This document shows positions 1 through 7,800 of a DNA stretch of 8,927 nt, in pieces. Position 1 is the stretch's first letter. Each line of letters starts with the position of its first letter. The stretch is from Phycisphaerales bacterium (GTDB lineage: Bacteria > Pseudomonadota > Gammaproteobacteria > Competibacterales > Competibacteraceae), in assembly GCA_014879435.1 (NCBI GenBank), contig JACSSB010000206.1, positions 1-8,927 on the forward strand, read 5' to 3'. The position numbers were made by a program, and so were the translations under genes. Under the pieces are notes generated by a model. The model worked only from the letters and a program-made list of their open reading frames with translations. It searched no databases and was not told the origin of the DNA.

Positions 1-131
1 AACTGACGGTCTTCCAGGCGAAAGCCCAGTGGCTCGATCAAATGCAGCCGCGCCCCTGTATTCGCACACAAGCGGATGATATTACCGGTATTGGGCGGAA
101 TCTCCGGCTCAAACAATACAATATCGAACAT
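1..131 (-). CDS. trmL: tRNA (cytidine(34)-2'-O)-methyltransferase TrmL, N-terminal part
   Basis: The first 43 residues of a protein cut by the left edge. They read MFDIVLFEPEIPPNTGNIIR, then LCANTGARLHLIEPLGF, the characteristic start of TrmL (YibK), a SPOUT-class methyltransferase. In E. coli TrmL puts a 2'-O-methyl group on the wobble nucleotide of two leucine tRNAs using S-adenosylmethionine. The NTGNIIR-CANTG segment (about residues 14-26) is the conserved first family motif. The start chosen is the ATG at 131, which aligns with the E. coli N-terminus. No convincing Shine-Dalgarno precedes it. An in-frame GTG at 152-150 would add seven residues and has GGAG 12 nt upstream. The gene begins 30 bp after the ntrC stop on the same strand, so it is probably the last or a late gene of the glnA-ntrBC transcript. 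Its catalytic C-terminal knot lies outside the window. Confidence 0.9.
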   Translation of the reverse strand, partial: MFDIVLFEPEIPPNTGNIIRLCANTGARLHLIEPLGFRLEDRQ

Positions 132-161
132 AGTGGGTGGGATGGATGGCACCGGGCCATT

Positions 162-1559
162 TTACTCCATCTGTAGTTCCTTGATCTTACGCGTCAAGGT
201 GTTGCGTCCCCAACCCAACAGGCGGGCGGCATCCTGACGATGTCCGCCGGTCTGTTCCAGCGCTACCCGGATCAGCACACGTTCGAAGCTGGGCAAGGCA
301 GTATCCAGCAATTTTTGCTCACCACGCGCCAGACTTTGATTAGCCCATAAGCGCAATGCCGCCTCCCAATCGTGGCCGTTACTGGTCGCCATCACCCCAC
401 GCTCGCGCAGTTCTGTGGGCAGATCTTCCAGGTGAATTTCTCGGCCAGACGCCATGACGGTCAGCCAGCGACACAGATTTTCCAATTGACGAACATTGCC
501 TGGCCAATCCAACTGGCTCAGATAGACTTCGGTCTCCGACCGCAATACCTTCGATTCGACGCCTAATTCCCGTGCAACCTGATTCAAAAAGTGGCGAATC
601 AATAACGGGATGTCCTCGCGCCGCTTATTAAGGGAAGGCAATGGAATACGGATCACATTCAAACGGTGATACAGATCTTCGCGGAATAATCCCTCGCGAA
701 CGCGCTGCTCCAGATTCTGATGGGTGGCGGCGATCACCCGCACATCCACCCGCGTCGGGGTATGGCCACCTACCCGATAAAATTCACCCTCAGCCAACAC
801 CCGCAGTAACCGCGTTTGCAGCTCTGCTGGCATATCGCCGATCTCATCCAGAAACAGTGTGCCGCCGTTGGCTTGCTCGAAACGCCCCTGCCGACTGGCT
901 TGCGCACCGGTAAACGCACCGCGCTCATGGCCGAATAATTCTGACTCCAGCAGATCACGAGGAATAGCAGCGGTATTGATGGCGATGAAAGGTTTGTCGG
1001 TGCGTGGACTGTGGCGATGAAGAGCACGGGCCACCAATTCCTTACCAGTACCGGATTCGCCGTTGATCAATACCGTAATGTTGGAACGCGACAGTCGGCC
1101 GATGGCGCGAAACACTTCTTGCATCGCTGGTGCTTCACCGATGATCTCCGGCAATTGTTCAATCGGCTCTGGCAGGTCAGCGTGCGGGCGTTGTGCTTGG
1201 CAAGCGCGGCGGATCAGTGCCACCGCTTCGTCTACATCGAAAGGTTTGGGTAAATACTCGAACGCCCCACCCTGATAAGCGGAAACCGCACTGTCGAGAT
1301 CGGAATGCGCCGTCATGATGATGACCGGCAAGTCCGGTACCTGCTCACGCAGATGGGACAAGAGTTCCAAACCGCTCATGCCTGGCATGCGGATATCAGC
1401 GACGATGGCATCGGGCGTACTCTGCTGAAAAGCTTCGATTGCACCGACTGCACTGTCGAAGGAAGTCACCAGCATATGGTCGCGCTGTAGCGCCTTTTCC
1501 AACACCCAGCGAATAGCGCGATCATCGTCAATGACCCAAATGTGCTCTTTCCTGCTCAT
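162..1559 (-). CDS. ntrC: Nitrogen regulation response regulator NtrC (NRI), sigma54 activator
   Basis: A 465-residue sigma54-dependent activator of the usual NtrC length and domain order. The receiver domain (about 1-120) has the acidic pocket D11-D12-D13, phospho-acceptor D55 in VADIRMPGMSG, T83, Y102 and K105. The AAA+ domain (about 138-375) shows Walker A GESGTGKE at 167-174, the sigma54-contacting GAFTGA loop at 214-219, and Walker B ending LFLDE at 235-239. The C-terminal Fis-type helix-turn-helix lies at about 440-461 (HRQDAARLLGWGRNTLTRKI). Phosphorylated by NtrB under nitrogen limitation, it binds enhancer-like sites and remodels sigma54 RNA polymerase. Such sites are visible upstream of glnA (4451-4516) and of ntrB (2771-2787). 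Its ATG overlaps the ntrB stop as ATGA with only a weak purine-rich ribosome site, so translation is probably coupled to ntrB. Nothing looks damaged. Confidence 0.97.
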   Translation of the reverse strand: MSRKEHIWVIDDDRAIRWVLEKALQRDHMLVTSFDSAVGAIEAFQQSTPDAIVADIRMPGMSGLELLSHLREQVPDLPVIIMTAHSDLDSAVSAYQGGAFEYLPKPFDVDEAVALIRRACQAQRPHADLPEPIEQLPEIIGEAPAMQEVFRAIGRLSRSNITVLINGESGTGKELVARALHRHSPRTDKPFIAINTAAIPRDLLESELFGHERGAFTGAQASRQGRFEQANGGTLFLDEIGDMPAELQTRLLRVLAEGEFYRVGGHTPTRVDVRVIAATHQNLEQRVREGLFREDLYHRLNVIRIPLPSLNKRREDIPLLIRHFLNQVARELGVESKVLRSETEVYLSQLDWPGNVRQLENLCRWLTVMASGREIHLEDLPTELRERGVMATSNGHDWEAALRLWANQSLARGEQKLLDTALPSFERVLIRVALEQTGGHRQDAARLLGWGRNTLTRKIKELQME

Positions 1560-2614
1560 CTCGTCTTATCCAAAGGCAACAACAGGGTAAAGACCGTCTC
1601 GCCGGGCCGACTGACACACTCGATCAGGCCGCCATGCTGATTGACGATACCTTGTGCGATCGACAGCCCCAGGCCGGTTCCATCTGGACGGCCCGTAATC
1701 ATCGGATAAAAGATTTGTTCTTGCTGCTCAGGCGGAATACCAGGGCCATCGTCAATGACATCCAGTCGCACCACCAGTTTGTAACGCCGAGGACCAATCG
1801 TGTATTGCCGCTGTACTCGAGTACGCAACACGATGGTGCCCTGTCGGCCCAGAGCCTGCACCGCATTACGCACCACATTGAGCACGGCCTGGATCAGACG
1901 ATCCGCATCGCCCCACAGCAGTGGAATACTGGGATCGTAATCACGTTCGATGCGGATACCCGTATCGACTTCTACTTCCACTAGGCTACAGACTCGCTCC
2001 AATACTTCATGAATGCTGACTTCATCGTGATTGAGCAACTGATTCGGTCCAAGCATTCGGTCCACCAGATTGCGTAAGCGATCTGCCTCGCCGATGATGA
2101 TACTGGTGTATTCGCGCAGCGCTGGGTCCGGTAGTTCTCGCTCCAACAGTTGGGCCGCTCCACGCAAGCCACCCAGAGGATTCTTAATTTCGTGAGCCAG
2201 ATTGCGCACCAAAGCTCGGGTGGTATGGTGTTGCGCCAAAATATGCTCCTCCCGATTGATGCGCAGCCGCCAGTCCACCTGCCGCAACTCTAATAGCAGA
2301 TCACTAGATGAATCCTGCTCCAACAAGGACGCAGCGGCACAATCCACGGTAATAATCCGGCCCGGATGCAATACCAACTGCAATTCTCGCTCGATATAGG
2401 GAGCGCCATTTTCTAGGCACTGCCGCAAACCATTCACAAAAGTTTCGGCGCCGACGATCAGCTCTGGAAATGCCAGTTTGCGTGCCTTGCGAAAACTCAG
2501 CTCGAACAGCGTTTCCGCAGTCGGGTTCATGAATAACACCCGCAACCGCCGATCCAAAACCAACACAGCAATACTCAAACCTTCCACAACCCGGCGGTGA
2601 TAATCTCTCAGCAC
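1556..2614 (-). CDS. ntrB: Nitrogen regulation sensor histidine kinase NtrB (NRII)
   Basis: A 352-residue cytosolic sensor kinase with no membrane segment, close to the E. coli NtrB length. A PAS domain occupies about residues 5-115. The dimerisation/phosphoacceptor helix carries H141 in VRNLAHEIKNPLGGLRGAAQLL, a stretch almost identical to E. coli NtrB. The ATPase lobe has the N box with N250 (NVVRNAVQAL), G1 motif DDGPGIP at 288-294 and G2 motif GTGLGLSIA at 312-320. In known systems PII switches NtrB between kinase and phosphatase on NtrC. The start is GTG at 2614-2612, preceded by AGCGAGG five bases upstream; the in-frame stop upstream is close (TAG, ten codons back), and no in-frame ATG gives a better N-terminus. 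An out-of-frame ATG at 2616-2614 overlaps this GTG and stops after one further codon. It is co-transcribed with ntrC (4-bp overlap) and probably has its own sigma54 promoter at 2649-2665. Confidence 0.96.
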   Translation of the reverse strand: MLRDYHRRVVEGLSIAVLVLDRRLRVLFMNPTAETLFELSFRKARKLAFPELIVGAETFVNGLRQCLENGAPYIERELQLVLHPGRIITVDCAAASLLEQDSSSDLLLELRQVDWRLRINREEHILAQHHTTRALVRNLAHEIKNPLGGLRGAAQLLERELPDPALREYTSIIIGEADRLRNLVDRMLGPNQLLNHDEVSIHEVLERVCSLVEVEVDTGIRIERDYDPSIPLLWGDADRLIQAVLNVVRNAVQALGRQGTIVLRTRVQRQYTIGPRRYKLVVRLDVIDDGPGIPPEQQEQIFYPMITGRPDGTGLGLSIAQGIVNQHGGLIECVSRPGETVFTLLLPLDKTR

Positions 2615-2648
2615 ATTTACCTCGCTTTGCGGCTGCCACGGCTAAGCT

Positions 2649-2665
2649 AGCAAAAATCAAACCAA
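2649..2665 (-). promoter_or_regulatory. Candidate sigma54 (-24/-12) promoter for ntrBC
   Basis: The minus strand reads TTGGTTTGATTTTTGCT. GG at 2663-2662 and GC at 2651-2650 are exactly 12 bp apart, as in the TGGCAC-N5-TTGC consensus; the TTGG and TTGCT ends match but the CAC of the -24 box does not. Expected transcription start is near 2638, giving a leader of about 24 nt that contains the AGCGAGG ribosome site of ntrB. An NtrC-like site lies about 140 bp upstream. The call rests on motif, spacing and context only. Confidence 0.55.
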
Positions 2666-2770
2666 CCCCATATTGGGCCCTGCTTCTGTATCTTTTCCAC
2701 CCTCACCACGCCGATTCCACCAGCAGGGCATCATCATCGTGGTCTCTGGTTTTCATCCTGCGCCCCATTG

Positions 2771-2787
2771 CGCACCATAATAGTGCA
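2771..2787. promoter_or_regulatory. NtrC binding site upstream of ntrB
   Basis: On the plus strand, CGCACC-ATAAT-AGTGCA matches the NtrC dyad TGCACC-N5-GGTGCA at 10 of 12 defined positions. It lies between the glnA stop and the ntrB start, centred about 141 bp upstream of the predicted ntrB transcription start, a typical enhancer distance. It could activate the sigma54-like promoter or, as at E. coli glnLp, regulate another ntrB promoter. Confidence 0.68.
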
Positions 2788-2826
2788 TAACAGTAGCTTA
2801 AAGTGCGTGCAGTCATCACAAACGCC

Positions 2827-2848
2827 GACGCCCCCTTTCGGGGGCGTC
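2827..2848 (-). terminator. GC-rich hairpin after glnA, without a T run
   Basis: GACGCCCCC and GGGGGCGTC form a perfect 9-bp stem around the 4-nt loop TTTC, starting 45 bp after the glnA stop. Neither strand has a T tract next to it, so it is not a standard intrinsic terminator. It may be a leaky terminator, a pause site or a 3'-end stabiliser that lowers ntrBC transcription relative to glnA. Confidence 0.5.
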
Positions 2849-2893
2849 AATGGTGACTCGAAGACTATCCAGCCGCAGGTGCGGCCAGAATGC

Positions 2894-4303
2894 TTACAGA
2901 CTGTAGTACATATCGAATTCGACGGGATGAGTCGTCATCCGCAGACGCGTGACCTCAGCATTCTTCAACTCGATATAGGCATCGATCAAGTCATTGGTAA
3001 ACACGCCACCCTTCAGCAGGAATTCACGATCCGCATCCAGCGCGGCCAGCGCCTCGTCGAAGTAGAAACAGACCTTGGGAATCTGCTTTTCCTCTTCTGG
3101 GGGCAGATCATAAAGATCCTTGTCCATCGCATCGCCAGGATGAATCTTGTTCTGAATACCATCCAGACCCGCCATCAGCATCGCCGCGAACGCCAGATAA
3201 GGATTGGCGGTCGAGTCAGGGAAGCGCACTTCAATGCGCCGTCCCTTGGGGCTTTGGACATAGGGAATACGGATAGAGGCGGAACGGTTACGGGCCGAGT
3301 AGGCCAGCATCACCGGAGCCTCGAAACCGGGCACCAACCGCTTATAGCTGTTGGTAGAAGCATTGGTGAGCGCATTGAGCGCTTTGGCGTGCTTGATAAT
3401 GCCACCGATGTAATACAGTGCGATTTCGGATAGGCCCGCATACAGATCACCGGCGAACAGATTGACTCCATCTTTGGCCAAAGATTGATGGACATGCATG
3501 CCGTTACCGTTATCGCCGACCAGTGGCTTGGGCATGAAAGTGGCCGTCTTACCATAGCTGGCAGCCACATTCTGAATGATGTACTTCAGCCGCTGTGTTT
3601 CGTCTGCCTTGCGCACCAAAGTGTTGAACTGAACCCCGATCTCAGCCTGACCGGCGGTGGCCACTTCGTGGTGATGCACTTCGGGCACCAGACCCATTTC
3701 TTCCATGCTCAAGCACATGGCCGAGCGGATGTCCTGCATCGAATCCACTGGCGGTACGGGGAAGTAACCCCCCTTCAGTCCAGGCCGGTGACCGAAATTA
3801 CCGCCTTCGTAAACCCGCTCGGAGTTCCAGCCAGCTTCGGAGGAATCGACCTTATAGAAACATCCGCTGATATCGGCACCCCAGCGAATATCGTCGAAAA
3901 TGAAAAACTCGTTTTCCGGCCCGAAAAATGCCGTGTCACCGATACCGGTGGATTTCAGATAAGCCTCGGCGCGGCGTGCCAGCGAACGTGGATCACGCTC
4001 GTAGCCCTGCATGGTATTGGGCTCGATCACATCGCAGGTCAGCACCAGGGTCGGTTCTTCGAAGAATGGATCGATACAAGCCGTTTCGGGATCAGGCATC
4101 AGGATCATGTCTGATTCCTGGATGCCCTTCCAACCCGCGATGGAAGAGCCATCGAACATCTTACCGTCTTCGAAGATCTCCTCTTCAAAGGCACTGATGG
4201 GTACGGTGACGTGTTGCTCCTTGCCCCGCGTGTCGGTGAACCGATAGTCCACGAATCTGACGCCTTTTTCTTCCACCAACTTCATCACATCAGCAGCATT
4301 CAT
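2894..4303 (-). CDS. glnA: Glutamine synthetase type I (GSI-beta)
   Basis: A 469-residue glutamine synthetase, the same length as E. coli GlnA. It condenses ammonia and glutamate to glutamine with ATP and works as a cytosolic dodecamer. Visible elements are the N-terminal beta-grasp segment with MFDGSSIAGWKGI (about 49-61), metal ligands E130 and E132 in FFGPENEFF, H270 in NGNGMHVHQS, the R340 region of SARNRSASIRIP, and E358 in IEVRFPD. Tyr398 in KDLYDLPPEE is the adenylylation site, so this is the GSI-beta form inactivated by GlnE-type adenylylation; that gene is not in the window. The ATG at 4303 has GAGGAAG upstream at slightly long spacing. The promoter region carries a sigma54 element and two NtrC-like sites, fitting induction under nitrogen limitation. 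ntrBC follows on the same strand. Confidence 0.98.
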   Translation of the reverse strand: MNAADVMKLVEEKGVRFVDYRFTDTRGKEQHVTVPISAFEEEIFEDGKMFDGSSIAGWKGIQESDMILMPDPETACIDPFFEEPTLVLTCDVIEPNTMQGYERDPRSLARRAEAYLKSTGIGDTAFFGPENEFFIFDDIRWGADISGCFYKVDSSEAGWNSERVYEGGNFGHRPGLKGGYFPVPPVDSMQDIRSAMCLSMEEMGLVPEVHHHEVATAGQAEIGVQFNTLVRKADETQRLKYIIQNVAASYGKTATFMPKPLVGDNGNGMHVHQSLAKDGVNLFAGDLYAGLSEIALYYIGGIIKHAKALNALTNASTNSYKRLVPGFEAPVMLAYSARNRSASIRIPYVQSPKGRRIEVRFPDSTANPYLAFAAMLMAGLDGIQNKIHPGDAMDKDLYDLPPEEEKQIPKVCFYFDEALAALDADREFLLKGGVFTNDLIDAYIELKNAEVTRLRMTTHPVEFDMYYSL

Positions 4304-4326
4304 TATCGTTTGCTTCCTCGGGTTCT

Positions 4327-4353
4327 CGGAAAAATCCGATCAGGATCGATCGG
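4327..4353 (-). promoter_or_regulatory. Overlapping hairpins in the glnA leader, attenuator-like
   Basis: Downstream of the predicted glnA transcription start, the minus strand can form a stem CCGATC / GATCGG with a 6-nt loop (4353-4336), followed by ATTTTT at 4335-4330, which resembles a weak intrinsic terminator. A second stem, CGGA / TCCG (4338-4327), reuses the last bases of the first, so the two cannot form together. The first stem has only 6 bp, so this may be chance. It lies within a leader of about 65 nt, between the -12 element and the glnA ribosome site. Confidence 0.33.
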
Positions 4354-4378
4354 GTATCAAAAATCACAAACCGTCATC

Positions 4379-4394
4379 AGCACGAACCATGCCA
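4379..4394 (-). promoter_or_regulatory. Sigma54 (-24/-12) promoter of glnA
   Basis: The minus strand reads TGGCATGGTTCGTGCT, a close match to TGGCAC-N5-TTGC: GG at 4393-4392 and GC at 4381-4380 are 12 bp apart. The predicted start is near 4368, leaving a leader of about 65 nt before glnA. It corresponds in position and type to enterobacterial glnAp2, with NtrC-like sites about 91 and 140 bp upstream. Confidence 0.72.
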
Positions 4395-4450
4395 TGGCGA
4401 TTTTTCGCCAACATGGCCATAAACCTACCGCTTTATAGAACGCAATAGAA

Positions 4451-4467
4451 CGCACCGACAAGGATCA
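4451..4467. promoter_or_regulatory. NtrC binding site upstream of glnA, proximal
   Basis: On the plus strand, CGCACC-GACAA-GGATCA matches 9 of 12 defined positions of TGCACC-N5-GGTGCA. It is centred near -91 relative to the predicted sigma54 start of glnA. The E. coli glnA enhancer sites lie at about -108 and -140. Confidence 0.55.
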
Positions 4468-4478
4468 TTGCCCTATTT

Positions 4479-4516
4479 TTGGGCGCAATCATCATCGATT
4501 GCACCAAAATAAGCTA
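4479..4516. promoter_or_regulatory. Distal NtrC half-site within a larger inverted repeat
   Basis: TGCACC at 4500-4505 is a perfect NtrC half-site centred, if the full 17-bp site to 4516 is used, near -140 of the glnA start; its partner half is degenerate. The same bases form the right arm of an inverted repeat: TTGGGCGCAATC (4479-4490), a 6-bp spacer, and GATTGCACCAA (4497-4507). The arms match except for one inserted base and one substitution. It could be an alternative NtrC arrangement or another regulator's operator. Confidence 0.42.
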
Positions 4517-4538
4517 TCGTGGATCGCTCACAGCTCCC

Positions 4539-4757
4539 TGCAAGGCGCTTGGCGCCAAAAATCCCTCCGTCTCCATCTTGTTGTCGCAAACAATGCAGGG
4601 TTGGTGACGGAGGAATCGGATACAACTCTCGGTACTCCCATAGTGCTCTTCAATAAATTGTGTTTGCCGTCATCCCCGCGTAAGCGGGGATCCAGATGGT
4701 CATCGTAGCTACTGGATTCCCGCATTCGCGGGAATGACGATGAAGTGCAAGGCGCTT
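4539..4757. repeat. 12-bp direct repeats flanking the palindrome element
   Basis: TGCAAGGCGCTT occurs at 4539-4550 and again at 4746-4757, in the same orientation, bracketing about 195 bp that include the paired palindromes. The first copy runs into the perfect palindrome TTGGCGCCAA (4549-4558). The second copy begins seven bases after the palindrome element ends. It may be a relic of an insertion or duplication, or chance. Apart from this and the palindromes I see nothing in 4559-4667. Confidence 0.35.
4668..4739. repeat. Paired inverted REP/dRS3-like palindromes
   Basis: Two 28-bp arms (4668-4695 and 4712-4739) lie head to head around a 16-bp spacer and agree at 24 of 28 positions. Each arm is itself a hairpin: ATCCCCGC-GTAA-GCGGGGAT on the left and ATTCCCGC-ATTC-GCGGGAAT on the right. 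Two of the four differences between arms are a paired C-G to T-A change that keeps the stem intact. This matches the widespread proteobacterial CGTCATTCCCGCG...GCGGGAATCCAG repeat class, related to dRS3 and REP/BIME elements. It lies 84 bp after the ATPase stop on the minus strand and may act as a 3' stabiliser or weak terminator for that transcript. Confidence 0.8.
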
Positions 4758-4822
4758 CACTTCCACAACCCAATAGAGAGTGACTATAGCAACGGAGCAT
4801 ATCCAGGTTCAGTCGTACCCGT

Positions 4823-7800
4823 TCATTCGGATACCGAATGCGCCGAGCGATTGGCGTGATCAAGGAATTTTCCGGCGTGATCCGCAAAAACCTGACGATG
4901 CTGACTCCGCCGTTCGACCAACCAGTACACCCCTAGCTTGACACCGTCCTGTACGACCATCCAGATCAGGTTGTACACCCAGACCCAACCGATCAAATAC
5001 CAGGGCAGTGTAGGCACCAGCCAACCGAATCCGCACATCAGTACCGCCAGGATTTGTGTGCCCACCACTGCGCTCAACAACTGCCAGGACGGGTGTGGCG
5101 GTGCCCAGAATGCCTTCTTGGTGCGGGTCAGCAACAGCAGCAAATGCCCGCCGACCAGCAGTTGCAGGAACAGCATGGATTGTAAATGGGCGGAATCCAG
5201 ATGCAGCACCTTCATGCCCAGGGTCAACAGACCAAAGCTTTGAATCACTGCCATGACGCCCAGGGTAATCGACACCATGAAGGTGCGCTCCCGATTCCAG
5301 CGCACGGGGCTCGGGTCTGGATCGGTGTTGTCGTAGGCAATGGTCATGATCGGCACGTCATCGAGCAAGGCCAACGCCACCAGCATGATCGCAGTCAGCG
5401 GGAAAAAGCCGAACACGATACTGGCCAGTACCACAAACACCATAATGTCGATACTCATGGCAATGCGATAGATGATGTAGCTCATCATCCGCTCAAAGAT
5501 GCGCCGTGACTCCTCCACCGCTCGGGTGATCACCGACAAACCCGGTGCGGTTAGTACCAACGCGGCGGCGGCTCGGGCGGCATCGGTGGCGCCGGAAACC
5601 GCAATACCGACATCGGCTTGCTTGAGTGCTGGCGCGTCGTTGACGCCATCACCAGTCATTGCCACGATGTGGCCACCCTGTTGCAGGGCTTTAACGATGC
5701 CGTATTTGTGCTCTGGAAAGACCTGGGCAAAGCCATCGGCCTCTTCGATCTGATGCACAGCCGCAGGCGGCAATTTCCCGTGTGTCACATCATCGCCGAA
5801 CAAAGCGTCGGTATTACGGATATTGGTGCCGATACCTAACTGGCCGGAAATCTCCCGAGCAATGGCGATATTGTCGCCAGTCACCATTTTTACTGAGATG
5901 CCATAACGACCCGCTTCGGCGATAGTGGCGGCAGAATCCTCGCGAGGTGGATCAAACAGTGGCAGGATACCGAGAAATACCCACTTGCCATCTTCACCAG
6001 CACGGGCCACACCCAAGGTGCGGAAGCCCTTGGTAGCGAACTGGTCTACGAGCTGATCTGCTTTGTCCTGGGTTTCATGATCGACCTGACACAGCTCCAT
6101 CACTACCTGCGGCGCACCCTTGGTAGTCTTGAAAGTCTTGCCATCGGGACCCTTGACCGTTGCTTCAGTGCGTTTGCTCACCGGATCGAACGGCGTGAAC
6201 TTCAACTGCTGATACGACTTCAGATCATCCGCGTTTGCCAAACCGCCGATCACCGCCAGATCAATGGCATCATGATTTTCCGCTTTGGAAGCCAGTGCTC
6301 CAGCAAGAATCAATTCCTGCGCGGTGACACCAAAGGGATTCGGATCACCCAGGGTCAGCTTGTTCTGAGTCAGGGTACCGGTCTTATCCGAGCAGAGGAT
6401 ATCGACACCCGCCATTTCCTCAATGGCCTCCATACGCGAGACGATGGCTTTGAGCTTGGAAAGCTTCAAGGCGCCCAAGGCCATGGTCACCGACAATACC
6501 GCCGGCATAGCCACCGGAATCGACGCCACCAACAAGATCAGCGCCAACTTGAGCAGATGGAGAAATGAAGTTCCCCAGTACAGCTCCACCGCCGCTAGCA
6601 CTACGATCAGCGCCAGTGCTGAGAAAATCAGGAAATTACCGATCTGCAGCACGGATTCCTGCAAATGCGATTTGGCACCAGCCGATTCCACCAGCTTGGC
6701 GGTACGACCAAAGAAGGTGCGATCACCGGTCTCGGTTACCACCGCCAGCATTTCGCCTTGTTTAGCGGCAGCGCCGGAAAAAGCCAGATCGCCCACTTTC
6801 TTACTCACCGGCAACGATTCACCGGTCAGGGCCGCCTGATCTACGCTCAGATAGTCACCGTCGATCAGCTTGGCATCGGCGGGAATCACATCCCCTAGGC
6901 GAATGCGGATCATATCGCCCGGTACCAGTTCGCGAGCTTCGATTTCTTGCCACTGGCCATCACGCAAGGCACGAGCCTTCAAGGCCAGTTGCCCCTTGAG
7001 CGCGGCCAGAGCATTCGATGCGCTGGCTTCCTCGCGGAAACTAATGAAAGCGTTGAACAGTAGCAACGCACTGATCACTATAAAATCATTCCAGTCCTTG
7101 GTCAGCAACGAAAGCAGCGCCGCCGCCTCGATCATCCACGGAATCGGCCCCCAGAAGTAGGGCAAAATACGTTCAAACAGGGTGACGTGCTTTTCCTCCA
7201 GCGCATTCGGTCCGATCTCCTGCAAGCGCTTGGCAGCTTCTGCGGCGCTAAGTCCTTTGGTACGGTCGGTATTTAATTTAGCGAGGGTATCCTCTACCGC
7301 CATCTTGGCATAATCGACCCGGCCTTTGGCGGACTCAGCGGTTGAGGATGAAGCAGCGACTGGGGATGGGGATGGACGCCGGTATTTCCAAAGGACAATA
7401 CCCACGAGGAGCAGTACCAGAATCGGGATACCGACCCATTCCAGACCATGCAGGATCTTTTGATCTGGCACATGCATGATGGCTGCCGTCGCTTGCTTCG
7501 ATGCGCTGGAAACCGTTTCTGCAGCAGTCGTGACGGCTGTGGAAACAGGCGAGGTGGCCGTTTCCGCAGCCGGGCTTGAGGACTGCGCTGCAGTGCTCGT
7601 GGTCACCGAGGTTGCCGGAGGACAAGCCAGCGCTTGGCCCGATTGTCGATGTGCTTCCCATTGCCGCAACTGCCCTTCAAATTCCTGCAGAGCATCCGCA
7701 CGGCTGAGGGCCTTCACCTCGGCCAGCGAGGGAATTTGCAACCGCACACCCGCCTTCAATGGCGAGCTCACATTACAAGGCGCATAGAACGCCTCGGGAT

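Noticed and set aside
2624..2638. Second sigma54-like match TGGCAGCCGCAAAGC in front of ntrB
   Set aside because: The spacing is right but the start would fall at the ntrB GTG, leaving no leader, and TTGC is replaced by AAGC. The element at 2649-2665 fits better.
2768..4114. Long plus-strand open frames opposite glnA (2768-3433 and 3485-4114)
   Set aside because: They lie antisense to a clearly functional glnA, have no recognisable domains or ribosome sites, and follow from its codon bias.
4824..4840. Palindrome CATTCGG-ATA-CCGAATG overlapping the ATPase stop, as a terminator
   Set aside because: Short stem, 3-nt loop and no T run after it on either strand.
4528..4887. A 119-codon minus-strand frame and a plus-strand frame across the palindrome element
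   Set aside because: The peptides contain the translated palindrome (FPRMRESS and DPRLRGDD type strings), a common false gene; no ribosome site or family match.
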